A DNA stretch of 64,000 bases. Origin: Arthrobacter sp. SLBN-112. Lineage in GTDB: Bacteria > Actinomycetota > Actinomycetes > Actinomycetales > Micrococcaceae. The stretch covers positions 3,100,001-3,164,000 of the forward strand of contig NZ_JAUSXY010000001.1 of assembly GCF_030944625.1 (NCBI RefSeq), in the 5' to 3' direction. The notes beneath the pieces are model-generated. The model had not been told where the DNA came from and ran no database searches. It saw nothing but the letters and a program-made list of their open reading frames with translations. Below, one piece after another: positions 26,141 to 35,281 of the stretch. Both the position numbers and the translations under genes were made by a program. The first letter of the stretch is position 1, and each line of letters begins with the position of its first letter.

Positions 26141-28141
26141 TCAGAACCAGTCACCGTCCGCGTAGGTGCTGCGAACGTGCGCCCGGAGGTATTCGCCCAC
26201 CACCGCCGCGCCCAGGTCACCGACGTCGGGCGCCACCACGCGGCCGTCCACGCGGCGGGCCATCCGCTGGATGAAGCGTTCCAGTCCGGGATCGTTGCCG
26301 AGCCGGAAGAACGTGGTCTGGACCCCCATCCTTCCCAACCGGTCCAGTTCGCCAACGGTGGCACGGATAGTCTCCGCATCCGGCGGCCAGTTGAACCATG
26401 AGTCACCGTCCGGCAGCAGGTGCGCGGTGGGTTCGCCGTCCGTGACGACGAGCAGGACGGGCTGCATGGACGGGTGCCGGCGGAAGAAGCGGCCGGCCAG
26501 CAGCAGGCCGTGGTGCAGGTTGGTGCCCTGTTCCCGGAGCGCCGGCAGGGCTGTCAGTTCCGCGATGTCCATGGACTGGGCATAGCGGCCGAAGGTGACC
26601 AGCTGCAGCCGGTCGCCACGGAACCGGGTGGACACCAGGTGGTGCAACGCCAGCGCCGTGCGTTTCATCGGGACCCACCGCCCCTCCGCGGCCATGGAAA
26701 AGGACACATCCACCAGCAATGCCACGGCGGCCTGCGTCCGGGCCTCCGTTTCGGTCACCTCGATGTCTCCGACAGCGAGGCGCAGTCCGCGGGCCGGATC
26801 GCCGCCGTCGGCCATGGTGCGGCGGATGGCGTTGGTCAAGGTGCGTGTGACATCCCAGGGCTCGGCGTCGCCGAACTCCCACTGCCGGCTGGAACCGGCC
26901 TGTTCCCCCGCTGCCCCGGCGGTCCGGGTGTCCCTGTTTCCCTGCCGTCCGGAGAGCTGTTTTGCGGTGTCCCGGAGCAGCGACTTCCCCAGCCGGCGCA
27001 TGGCCTGCGGGGACAGCCGGAGGTCGCCGTCGGCACCGCGACGCAGGTAGCCGCCGTCGGCCATGGCCCGCTCGATTTCGGCCAAGGTGCGGGCGCTGAC
27101 TGCCGCACCCTCACCAAGTTGCCGGGCCAGCGCGTCAAGGTCAAGGTCATCGAGCCGGGACCCGTTGTAGGACTGGGACAGCTGTTCGGAGAGTTCGTCC
27201 AGTTCGGCGATGTCCTGCAGGACGCCGGTGCCGTCGCCGAGGCCGAGTCCTTCCTGGCCCTCGAACCGTTCCGATCCGTTCCAGTCCTCCCCTGGACGCA
27301 GCGCCTGCAAGGAGGCGTCGAGTTCGCTGAGCTGGGCCATCAATTCCGGCGAGCCGAAGGCCTGGGCGGACAACCGCATCAGTTCCCCGCGCTGTTCGGG
27401 GGACATGGATTGCAGGAGCCGCTGGGCCGCTGCGGCACGTTGCGCCAGGGCATCCACCAGTTCTTCCACTGATTGCGGGTTCTCCGGAAAGAACTGGCCG
27501 TGCTTGGCCATGAACTCCTGAAAATCGGCCTCGGTGTCTTCGCCGCGGCGGTGCTTCGCCATCAGCCCGTTGAGGTCCCGGAGCATGGCACTGACGGCCT
27601 CGCGGTCCTCATCGGTGGCACTCTCCAGCGCGTGTTTCATTCCGGCGAAGCGCTGTTCCAGGACCTCCCGGCCCAGCAGGTCCTTGATCCGGTCGTACGC
27701 TTCCTTCGCGGTTGCGGACTGCCAGTCGTAGGACGCGAGCTCGTTGACCGCCGCGGCCGTGGAGGGCGGAAGGTTCTGGAGCTGCATCTCCCGGAAGGCG
27801 CGTTCTGTGTTGTCCATCATGGCGTCCCGGGCCAGCTGCTTGCGTTCCTCCAGCACGGCGGTATCCAGGAGCTTCTTCACTTCGTCCAGGGTGCCGTCCA
27901 GCCGGTGCCGGCTGAGCAGGTCGCGCCGCCGCTCCTGCACGCGGCGGGCAAGCTCGTCCAGGCCGTCACGGTTCCGTCCGCCGCGCCGCAGGAACTCCTG
28001 CAGGGCATGCCGCGGCGAGTAGCCTGCCATCACGTCTTCGGCGACGGCGTCGAGCACCTCCGCCAGGTCCACCGGCGGAGCCAGCGGGTCCGGACCGCCG
28101 GTGTACCGGCCGTACTTGGCGGACCTCTTGTGGATGGCCAT
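26141..28141 (-). CDS. VWA-domain protein partnered with a MoxR/Mg-chelatase-type AAA+
   Basis: A 666-residue cytosolic protein. The first 400 residues are helical and charged. The C-terminal von Willebrand A domain holds the metal-site motif DVSFSMA, with later VVTDGEPTAHLLPDG and TNLHHGLLLAG. Such proteins pair with AAA+ ATPases as cofactor-insertion or complex-remodelling machines (CoxD/CoxE-like, chelatase-like). Its AAA+ partner gene ends 14 bases upstream, so both form an operon. The target complex is not known; the neighbouring dehydrogenase operon is a possible client, but it is convergent and the link is speculative. Confidence 0.85.
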   Translation of the reverse strand: MAIHKRSAKYGRYTGGPDPLAPPVDLAEVLDAVAEDVMAGYSPRHALQEFLRRGGRNRDGLDELARRVQERRRDLLSRHRLDGTLDEVKKLLDTAVLEERKQLARDAMMDNTERAFREMQLQNLPPSTAAAVNELASYDWQSATAKEAYDRIKDLLGREVLEQRFAGMKHALESATDEDREAVSAMLRDLNGLMAKHRRGEDTEADFQEFMAKHGQFFPENPQSVEELVDALAQRAAAAQRLLQSMSPEQRGELMRLSAQAFGSPELMAQLSELDASLQALRPGEDWNGSERFEGQEGLGLGDGTGVLQDIAELDELSEQLSQSYNGSRLDDLDLDALARQLGEGAAVSARTLAEIERAMADGGYLRRGADGDLRLSPQAMRRLGKSLLRDTAKQLSGRQGNRDTRTAGAAGEQAGSSRQWEFGDAEPWDVTRTLTNAIRRTMADGGDPARGLRLAVGDIEVTETEARTQAAVALLVDVSFSMAAEGRWVPMKRTALALHHLVSTRFRGDRLQLVTFGRYAQSMDIAELTALPALREQGTNLHHGLLLAGRFFRRHPSMQPVLLVVTDGEPTAHLLPDGDSWFNWPPDAETIRATVGELDRLGRMGVQTTFFRLGNDPGLERFIQRMARRVDGRVVAPDVGDLGAAVVGEYLRAHVRSTYADGDWF

Positions 28142-28155
28142 GTTGCCTCCTGCGC

Positions 28156-29544
28156 CTAACCGTAAATGGTTTCCTCATCGTCGGACTCCTTGGAGATCCG
28201 CCGGCCCAGGTAGAGCCCTTCGAGGGCAAGTTCGACGGCGGCGGCCCACTGTCCGTCATTCGTCGCACCCAAGCGGCGGCCGATTTCGTCGTAGAGGCCG
28301 GATCCGTTCAGGGACGGGAGGTTGCCAAGGAACTCCTGTGCGGTGACCTGCTCGCCGGTGGTGACGGTCCGGTGACCGTCCAGCGCGGACACAAGCGGAC
28401 CCATGTCCAGGCCCTGGAAGTGTGCCCTGACGGCCTCGGCCGTGGCGGTGCGGAGGAGGTGATCGAGAATGCCTTGCTCCCGGCCTTCCTCCCCCGATTC
28501 GAACTCGATCTTGCCGGTCAGGACTTCCACGGCGGGTTCGAGGTCGATGATCCGGGCAACGGCCTGGTCCTCGCCGCGCAGCCGGGCCCGGCGGAGCGCG
28601 GAGGCGGCCACCGTTTCGGCGCCGGCGATGGCGAACCTGGCCGAGACTCCGGAGGTCTGGTTGATGGCCGGGGACTCGCGCAGTGCCCGGGTATAGCGGG
28701 CAAGGATTTCCAGGATGAAGGGCGGGACGTCAGCCACCAGCCGGCCCTCCTGCCGGATGACCGAGACCTCGTCTTCCAGTTCGATCGGGTAATGCGTCCT
28801 GATCTCGGCGCCGAAGCGGTCCTTCAGCGGGGTGATGATCCGGCCGCGGTTGGTGTAGTCCTCCGGGTTGGCGGAGGCGACAACAAGCACGTCGAGCGGC
28901 AGCCGCAGCACGTAGCCGCGGATCTGGATGTCCCGTTCCTCCATCACGTTGAGCATGGACACCTGGATGCGCTCAGCAAGGTCAGGGAGTTCGTTGATGG
29001 CGATGATGCCGCGGTTGGACCGCGGAATCAGGCCGTAATGGATGGTTTCCGGGTCCCCCAGACGGCGCCCCTCGGCAACGCGCATGGGGTCGACATCGCC
29101 GACGAGGTCCGCCACGGACGTGTCCGGCGTTGCGAGCTTCTCGACGTACCGCTCTGAACGGTGCCGCCAGGCGATCCTCAACCGGTCTCCGTCGGCGCGG
29201 ACGCGGGCCCGGGATTGTTCGGTGATCGGTTCGAAGGGGTGCTCGTTCAGTTCCGAATCCTCGATCACCGGGGACCATTCGTCCAGCAGCCCGGCAAGGG
29301 TACGGAGAAGGCGGGTCTTGCCCTGTCCGCGCTCACCCAGCAGCACCAGATCGTGTCCGGCGATCAGGGCACGCTCAAGCTGGGGAAGGACGGTCCGGCT
29401 GAACCCGTAGAGGCCCGGCCACGGGTCACGCCCTTCCGCCAGGGCGGCGAGGAGATTGTCTCTGATTTCGCGCCGCAGGTCCTTCAGGACGTGTCCTGCT
29501 GCGCGGAGTTCACCAACGGTGTAGATTTCGGGGCGGTCAGTCAC
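28156..29544 (-). CDS. MoxR/magnesium-chelatase-type AAA+ ATPase
   Basis: A 462-residue AAA+ protein. Walker A is GERGQGKTR (about 71-79), Walker B region RGIIAINELPDL, and the sensor-like segment VLVVASANPEDYTNRGRIITPLKDRFG resembles the chelatase I subunit. It should use ATP hydrolysis to drive the VWA partner encoded 14 bases downstream. The start region is divergent from the phosphatase remnant. Confidence 0.88.
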   Translation of the reverse strand: MTDRPEIYTVGELRAAGHVLKDLRREIRDNLLAALAEGRDPWPGLYGFSRTVLPQLERALIAGHDLVLLGERGQGKTRLLRTLAGLLDEWSPVIEDSELNEHPFEPITEQSRARVRADGDRLRIAWRHRSERYVEKLATPDTSVADLVGDVDPMRVAEGRRLGDPETIHYGLIPRSNRGIIAINELPDLAERIQVSMLNVMEERDIQIRGYVLRLPLDVLVVASANPEDYTNRGRIITPLKDRFGAEIRTHYPIELEDEVSVIRQEGRLVADVPPFILEILARYTRALRESPAINQTSGVSARFAIAGAETVAASALRRARLRGEDQAVARIIDLEPAVEVLTGKIEFESGEEGREQGILDHLLRTATAEAVRAHFQGLDMGPLVSALDGHRTVTTGEQVTAQEFLGNLPSLNGSGLYDEIGRRLGATNDGQWAAAVELALEGLYLGRRISKESDDEETIYG

Positions 29545-29633
29545 TCCTCTACCGTAATCCCCACCTTGTGGCTAATCGAGAGATTCCTCCAGATTCCTCC
29601 CTGGTCCCGCCATGCGGCTTAGTCTGGTTGCTG

Positions 29634-29813
29634 ATGGCTGCGGAGAACACACTGATCCTCCTGGTGCGGTACGGCTGGACGCCCACCGCCGGTACCGTCC
29701 TGCCGGGGCTGGCCCCGGGGCGTGAACCCGGCGCCGAAACGCCTGAGCGGGCTGCGGTCCGCGTGATGGCCAACGGATGCGTACGGGGAACCTGGTGTCC
29801 GGGCCGGAACTGA
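29634..29813 (+). pseudogene. Histidine phosphatase remnant (MSMEG_4193-like N-terminus)
   Basis: Residues 5-37 (TLILLVRYGWTPTAGTVLPG and onward) match the N-terminus of phosphoglycerate-mutase-like phosphatases, normally about 230 residues. The catalytic RHG has become RYG (His to Tyr, TAC codon). The frame ends after 59 residues inside the start of the next gene. In many Actinobacteria this phosphatase is followed by a DUF3090 gene and then the SCO1664 gene; here the rest of the phosphatase and DUF3090 are missing, consistent with an internal deletion. Confidence 0.6.
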
Positions 29814-30496
29814 CCCTCCTCACCGAGGGGCGGGTGGAGGTCCTGGGCCGCATTATGAGCGGCAGCAATGCCACCTTCCTGGCGGAAGTTTCCTGCGGCG
29901 GGGACGCGGCCTGGGCGGTCTACAAACCGGAAGCCGGGGAACGGCCACTCTCGGATTTCGATGCTGGCCTGTACCGGCGGGAGCGCGCCGCCTACCTGCT
30001 CAGCGAAGCCTTGGGATGGGGAATCGTGCCGCCCACTGTGGTGCGCGCGGACGCGCCGCTGGGGGTGGGGTCACTCCAATGGTTCATTGAGGGCGACCAC
30101 CAGGAACATTACTTCACCCTTTACGAGGACGCTCCAGAAACGCATCCGGCACTGGCGCAAATTGCCCTCTTCGACTACGTGGCCAACAACACGGACCGCA
30201 AGAGCGGGCATGTGCTGCGGGGGCCTGACGGCCACATCTGGGGTATTGACCACGGCCTGTGCTTCGCGGTGCCCTTCAAACTGCGCACGGTGATCTGGGA
30301 GTTTGCGGGCGACCCCATTCCGCAGGCCCTGCTCGATGACATCGGCCTGCTGGCGGGTGCCGTGCCCGGGGAGCTTGCGGCGCTGCTTGACGACGCCGAA
30401 GTGTCGGCCCTCCAGCGCAGGGTCCAGCGGATACTGCGGGAAACGGTGCTGCCCGTGGACCGCACCGGCATGCGCTACCCCTGGCCGCTGGTGTGA
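29777..30496 (+). CDS. SCO1664-family protein (PI3/4-kinase-like fold)
   Basis: A 239-residue protein of the actinobacterial SCO1664 family. Typical segments are SNATFLAEVSCGGDAAWAVYKP with a candidate nucleotide-binding Lys, FDYVANNTDRKSGHVL (catalytic-loop-like) and GIDHGLCF (metal-site-like). Its N-terminus overlaps the phosphatase remnant by 37 bases; a GTG seven codons in would be an alternative start. The family's cellular role is unclear. Survival of this gene after loss of its usual partners suggests an independent function. Confidence 0.85.
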   Translation: MRTGNLVSGPELTLLTEGRVEVLGRIMSGSNATFLAEVSCGGDAAWAVYKPEAGERPLSDFDAGLYRRERAAYLLSEALGWGIVPPTVVRADAPLGVGSLQWFIEGDHQEHYFTLYEDAPETHPALAQIALFDYVANNTDRKSGHVLRGPDGHIWGIDHGLCFAVPFKLRTVIWEFAGDPIPQALLDDIGLLAGAVPGELAALLDDAEVSALQRRVQRILRETVLPVDRTGMRYPWPLV

Positions 30497-30503
30497 GCGG
30501 GCA

Positions 30504-31235
30504 TCACTGCGGTTCCGGGCGCCCTTGCACGGCCGCCGCGGCCGCCGGCGCTGCCTGCTCGAGGTAGGCGCCGATGTGCTCCAGCAGGTAGTGCTGCCCG
30601 GCCACGGTGGGGTGGTCGCCGTCGGGGCCGATCAAGGCATCGAAGTCGCTGCTGATCCAGCCCTCGGCGATGGGGTCCACGAACTCACCACCGGCGCGGG
30701 CCGTGGCGGCTTTGAGCTGGCTGCTGATCTCCAGGAGCCCGGGGTCCGGGTCAGTTGAGTACGACGGCGGTCCCACCACAATGATTTTGGCCTCGGGGGC
30801 CAGCGTCTCGGCCCGGTCCATTGCAGCGAGGGCGGCGTCGCCGATCTCATCGGAGGTGTAGCCGAGGTCGTTCTCCGAGCCGAAGAACACCACGATGCCA
30901 GTGTTTGCGTTGACGAGCTCTTCGACCTGGGTGCCAAAGGTTCCGTCAAAGTCGCCAGGGCTGACGTAACCACTGCCGTCCTCTGCGGCGTTGACCACTT
31001 CCAGGCCGGCGCCCACGGGGTCGTGGCGCATCAGGGCCGGCCAAGCCTCCTGCGGCGAGGTTCCGTGGCCTGTGCTTAGTGAGTCCCCGACCACCACCAC
31101 CCGAACCGGGGCCTCGCCCGTGGCGCGGGGCTGGGTTTGCGCCGCGCTCCCGGACGTGACGGCCAGGAGCATGCAGAAGGTACCGGCGGCCAAGACCCTG
31201 GCTGGATGCCCGCGAAGCGGCACTTGGTGTTGCAT
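30504..31235 (-). CDS. Secreted SGNH/GDSL hydrolase
   Basis: A 243-residue exported esterase-like protein. A signal peptide (about 1-32, with ARVLAAGTFCMLLAVTSGSAA) is followed by block I VVVVGDSLSTGHG with the nucleophile Ser, GSENDLG as the Gly/Asn block and DHPTVAGQHYL as the catalytic Asp-His block. It probably removes acyl or acetyl groups from an extracellular substrate. It is convergent with the SCO1664-family gene. Confidence 0.9.
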   Translation of the reverse strand: MQHQVPLRGHPARVLAAGTFCMLLAVTSGSAAQTQPRATGEAPVRVVVVGDSLSTGHGTSPQEAWPALMRHDPVGAGLEVVNAAEDGSGYVSPGDFDGTFGTQVEELVNANTGIVVFFGSENDLGYTSDEIGDAALAAMDRAETLAPEAKIIVVGPPSYSTDPDPGLLEISSQLKAATARAGGEFVDPIAEGWISSDFDALIGPDGDHPTVAGQHYLLEHIGAYLEQAAPAAAAAVQGRPEPQ

Positions 31236-31411
31236 GGGTGCCGCCTCCTGCCTGGAATCGGGCGACGGCTAAGTTGCCGGCCGCCACCTCATTGTCGGTT
31301 GTCCATGTCCCATCGTAGGCATTCAGTGAGGATACTGTAGTGCCGGCGGGGCCGTTGCGACAGATCACACAGCAACTCCACAGGTAATTCATACGTTTGG
31401 CCACGGCGCCT

Positions 31412-31435
31412 GCCGGATGGCCGGTCCCATCCGGC
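31412..31435 (-). terminator. Hairpin after the DUF1206 gene
   Basis: GCCGGATGG (31412-31420) and CCATCCGGC (31427-31435) form a perfect nine-pair stem with a six-base loop, 46 bases past the DUF1206 stop codon. It lacks a T run. It lies in a 246-base gap where I see no gene. Confidence 0.5.
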
Positions 31436-31481
31436 GCGCCTTGGTGGGGCGGGTGGCTCCATCGGCTGACAGGCCTGCCCC

Positions 31482-32306
31482 CTAGAACTTGCCGTACCTG
31501 GCCCGCGCCATGGAGTACACGCCGTAACAGATGAGGCCTGCGGCGATGGCTGCGAGCAGGAACACGCCGTACGGTTGTGAGCCGAGTGTCTTCAGGCCGC
31601 CGTCCAGGCCCGAAGACTTGGACGGGTCGGCAGTTGCGGCGGCCACGATGATCAGCACACCGACGACGGCGAGTACCACTCCCTTGGCGATGTAGCCGAT
31701 GGTGCCGATCCACTGGACAACGGTGCGGGCATTTCCGGGGTCTTGCAGGTCTTCCATGAACTTTCGGGTGAAGCCCTTGTAGGCGTAGTAGGCGCCGGCC
31801 CCGATGATCGCCAGGCCGACGGCGACCACCAGCACCACTCCGGCCGGTGCGCCCATCAGCTTGGCGGTGAAATCACTGGCTGACTGGCTGGAACTCTTGG
31901 AGCCGCCGGCAGCGAAGACGCCGAACGTGAAGGCAAGGAAGCCGAACACCACGGCCTTCCCTGCAGCGGATGCCGCCTCCTTCAGCTTCTTCTTCGAGTC
32001 GGTCCCGGCGCGGGCACCGAACACGGCCTCGCTGACCATCCACAGCGCCAGCGCCGCGCAGGCGACAGCCCCTGCCCAGAGCAGGATCACGCCGCCGGGC
32101 TTTGAGGCAAGGGATCCGATCGCCCCGGACTGGTCCGCTTCGCCGCCCCGGCCGCTGTTGACCTGCAGGGCGATGGCCCCAATCAGCACGTGGACCAGGC
32201 CGATGAACACGAAGCCGGCACGGGCCAGAATGCGTAACGCCGGGCTGCGGCTTGCCGATGCCGCCTCTGATACTGCCCGGTTAGCTCCCTGCGACGCGTT
32301 GCCCAT
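31482..32306 (-). CDS. DUF1206 membrane protein
   Basis: A 274-residue integral membrane protein built from three repeats of a two-helix unit. Each opens with a similar segment (ILARAGFVFIGLVHVLIGAIA; AASAAGKAVVFGFLAFTFGV; WIGTIGYIAKGVVLAVVGVL) and contains a conserved Tyr/Gly-rich helix. This is the DUF1206 fold, common in Actinobacteria, with no proven function. It stands alone, with a hairpin downstream. Confidence 0.88.
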   Translation of the reverse strand: MGNASQGANRAVSEAASASRSPALRILARAGFVFIGLVHVLIGAIALQVNSGRGGEADQSGAIGSLASKPGGVILLWAGAVACAALALWMVSEAVFGARAGTDSKKKLKEAASAAGKAVVFGFLAFTFGVFAAGGSKSSSQSASDFTAKLMGAPAGVVLVVAVGLAIIGAGAYYAYKGFTRKFMEDLQDPGNARTVVQWIGTIGYIAKGVVLAVVGVLIIVAAATADPSKSSGLDGGLKTLGSQPYGVFLLAAIAAGLICYGVYSMARARYGKF

Positions 32307-32462
32307 GGTGGTCCACCCTTCCAGCTATGTAGTTGATCTTCAGTTCCCCGCCAGCTCCCCCCCTGCCGCAACGTGTCGCGGAATGCTTCAGTGTAGATCC
32401 GCCGGCACCATCCCGACAGGCCCCCGATGCGGCCTTTGCACGCGCCTGACCGGCGGGTATGC

Positions 32463-33635
32463 CTAGCGCGCCGGCTGGCAGAGCCTGTCCAGCGCCTCGT
32501 TGAGAGTGGACTCGATCTGACCGTTGAGCAGGTCCCGCCGACCGGTGCTGGCGGGGTCCTCCACCTCGCCGGGCATGGGCGCCGCCGTGACGGTCATCGC
32601 CGCCTGGTACCGCCCGTCGTCGCTGCTGACGGCAACGGTCTGGAAGTCCCGGAAGGAGCCCTTGCCTTCCTGCCGCATGGCTGGTGAACACTGGTCGGCG
32701 AAGCGCCACAGTCCCAGCCCGAACCGGCCAAAGCCGGGGCTGGTCTTCATTGCCCGGAGCGAGGACGGGGAAACGGCCCGTCCCTGGAGGAGGGCAGCCA
32801 TGAAGAGATTCAGGTCCGCCACCGTTGACACCACTCCTGACGCCGGGGAGCCGGCGACGGACGCGTCGTCAGTGGTGTCGATGCGGTCGCCGTGGAGGGT
32901 GACATAGCCATGGAGGAGATTGGGGGCACCGCGGGCCGGACGGTCCAGGGTGCTGTCCTTCAGTCCCAGCGCGGAGAACACCTGCTCCTGCATGACCTGC
33001 GTGAACGGCTTATGGCGCAGGGCCTGCACCACAAGGCCAAGAACGAGGTAGTTCGTGGTGGAGTATTTGAACAATCCGACGTCGGAGGCGGCCCAGGGCA
33101 GCGTCCCGGCGGCCTGCACCTGCTGCTCCAAGGTGGCGGTGTGCGTCAGCGCGGGGCGGAAGTCCACGTCACGGGGCAACGCCGCGGCGGCGTCGGGCAT
33201 CCCGGAGGTGTGGCTGAGCAGTTGGCGCACGGTGAGTGGTCCGGGTGGCTGCAGGAGATCCGTGAGTTCCGGGACGGCGTCACTGACCGGTTCGTCGAGG
33301 CCGATGAGGTGGTCGTCCACGAGCTTGAGCACTGCGACGGCGGTCATGGCCTGGGTGACGCCGGCTATCTGCACCCTGTCCGTGGGCTGCGCCGGGTCCA
33401 GGGAGTCGAGGTCGCGCACGCCAAAGCCCTGCGACCATTCGCCTCCAGGCCAGCGGACCTGGACGACGACCGAGACGGCGCCCTGGTCAAGGAACAGCTG
33501 GATCTGCTGCACCATGGGCTCAAGGGCAGGCGGAAACGTCCCGGGCGGGAGGGAGTCGTCAGTATAGGTGCAGCCGGAGACGGCGAGGGCCACCGCGAGC
33601 GCCGCCCGCCTCACGATGCGGTTTTTCGAGCCCAC
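32463..33635 (-). CDS. Serine-hydrolase-fold lipoprotein, catalytic residues lost
   Basis: A 390-residue lipoprotein of the class C beta-lactamase / penicillin-binding-protein fold. The lipobox AVSGC places the modified Cys at residue 22. The family SxxK motif is replaced by GVTQ (residues 92-95, within IAGVTQAMTAVAVLKL). YxN is YST (191-193) and the third HTG-like motif is not seen. The fold markers LTVRQLLSHTSGMP and TTNYLVLGLVVQ remain. It is probably a pseudoenzyme that binds peptidoglycan or another ligand. The frame is open, so this is not recent decay. Confidence 0.85.
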   Translation of the reverse strand: MGSKNRIVRRAALAVALAVSGCTYTDDSLPPGTFPPALEPMVQQIQLFLDQGAVSVVVQVRWPGGEWSQGFGVRDLDSLDPAQPTDRVQIAGVTQAMTAVAVLKLVDDHLIGLDEPVSDAVPELTDLLQPPGPLTVRQLLSHTSGMPDAAAALPRDVDFRPALTHTATLEQQVQAAGTLPWAASDVGLFKYSTTNYLVLGLVVQALRHKPFTQVMQEQVFSALGLKDSTLDRPARGAPNLLHGYVTLHGDRIDTTDDASVAGSPASGVVSTVADLNLFMAALLQGRAVSPSSLRAMKTSPGFGRFGLGLWRFADQCSPAMRQEGKGSFRDFQTVAVSSDDGRYQAAMTVTAAPMPGEVEDPASTGRRDLLNGQIESTLNEALDRLCQPAR

Positions 33636-33724
33636 AACTAATGGTAGGCGCCCTCCGCCTTATTGACATGCGGGTGGCGCTGCCCATAATTGGTGGCAGC
33701 ACTTCAGTGAGACCGGAGAATGGC

Positions 33725-35258
33725 ATGGCGCGTTTGGTGAGCTCACTGCTGAGGCCCCGCAACAATTCAGAGCAGCGCGGACACGACCTTCTGGTCCACA
33801 CCGACGCCCACGAGCGGCAGGCGGTCCTGGTGGAACTGCAGGTGGGGCATGGGACGCTGGCCACGTCCGCGGGGGCCCGGTTCGTCGCACTCTTCAGCGA
33901 CACATTTTCGGCGGTTGACGATCCCCCTGCCCCACCGTTGCAGGTATCCACCCTGTACCTGCAATGCCGGCTCCGGCCGCAGGAGCTGACCGCACTCCTC
34001 GCTGCCGATGCCGCACACGGAATTACCGAACGCACCATCTACCGCGTGTGGCCGCGACTACATTGTCCGTCCCCACATCGACAGGTCCGCAGCCACGGTG
34101 CAGGCCGATGCGGCCCTCCGCACCTTCGGGGCCTCCGGCCGCGGAAGCGTGTGGGCCGTCATCGACTCGGGCATCGACGGCACGCATCCGCATTTCCTGC
34201 CCCGCCCTGCGGGAAAAACGGACAACCTGCACGACCCGCGGGTGGCAGACCTCCACCGCGACTTCACGGTACTCGTCAACGGACCCGATGCCGACGGTTC
34301 GGCTCCCCAGGACGCAGGCGCCGTCCGATCAGCCAGGGACCTTATCCCGGACGACCCGGCACCCGCCCTGGTGGACGACGTCGGACACGGAACACACGTC
34401 GCCGGGATCATCGCCGGCTCCGCTCCCCCGGCCGCCCTCATCATGATGAGCCGGTCCACGCCGGACGGGCTGCCGGAATGGACGCCGCGGGAACTGGACC
34501 CCGGCCGGTCCCTGTCCGGCCTGGCCTCGGAGGCCCTGTTGGTGAGCCTGAAGGTCCTCAACAACCAGGAGCACACCCTGTCCAGCGCGGTCATCGCCGC
34601 ACTGAACTACGTCAGGGCGGTCAACTCCTACGGCCGCAACCTGGTGATCCACGGCGTCAACCTTTCACTCGGCTGCGATTGGTATCCCGGTGACTTCGCC
34701 GCCGGCCAAAGCCCCCTGTGCCGGGAGATCGACCTGCTGGTGGGCTCCGGCGTCGTGGTGGTGGTCAGCGCCGGCAACGGGGGCGACGCGCGGGACGACA
34801 ACGGCGACTTCTACGGCCGGCTCTCCACCATCACGGACCCGGGAAACGCGGCCAAGGCCATTACGGTCGGTTCAACGCACCGCGACCAGCCGCACGTCTT
34901 CGGGGTGTCATACACGTCCTCCAAGGGGCCCACCCTTGACGGGCGCCTGAAGCCGGACCTTGTGGCCCCCGGCGAACGCATCACCTCGGCAGCAGCCGGG
35001 AAGAACCGCCGCCAGGTGCCGGGCTTCAAGGACGCAACGGCCCCCATGCCCTGCTACATCGAGGACAGCGGAACCTCGATGGCTGCCCCGCACGTTTCCG
35101 GCGCCATCGCGGCGTTCCTCTCGGCACGGCCGGAATTCATCGGCAAGCCGGAGGTGGTCAAAGACCTGTTCATGCAGAATGCAAGCTCCCTGGGCCGGCA
35201 CCCGTTCTTCCAGGGCAGCGGCCTGGTGGACCTGATGCGGGTCCTGAACTCGATCTAG
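33725..35258 (+). pseudogene. Cytosolic S8 (subtilisin-like) peptidase, split by +1 frameshift
   Basis: From the ATG at 33725 the N-terminal part (about 110 residues, ending GITERTIYRVWP) reads in one frame. From 34056 (DYIVRPHIDRSAATVQAD) it reads in another to the stop at 35258. Removing one base at 34052-34056 joins them into about 510 residues. The Asp (AVIDSGIDGTHP), His (DDVGHGTHVAGI) and Ser (EDSGTSMAAPHVSG) triad is complete. There is no signal peptide, so the protein should stay in the cytosol. The downstream 402 residues alone hold the whole protease domain from an internal ATG. An alpha/beta hydrolase gene follows 23 bases later. Confidence 0.85.
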
Positions 35259-35281
35259 CCACCCACCAGCCAGGAGCAGCC

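Noticed and set aside
26141..29544. AAA/VWA pair as maturation factor of the formate dehydrogenase
   Set aside because: The operons are convergent and the pair is widespread without such a dehydrogenase, so closeness alone is weak evidence.
8049..34056. Programmed ribosomal frameshifting as the reason for the four broken frames
   Set aside because: No slippery heptamer with a downstream structure, and unrelated genes; single-base indels explain all four.
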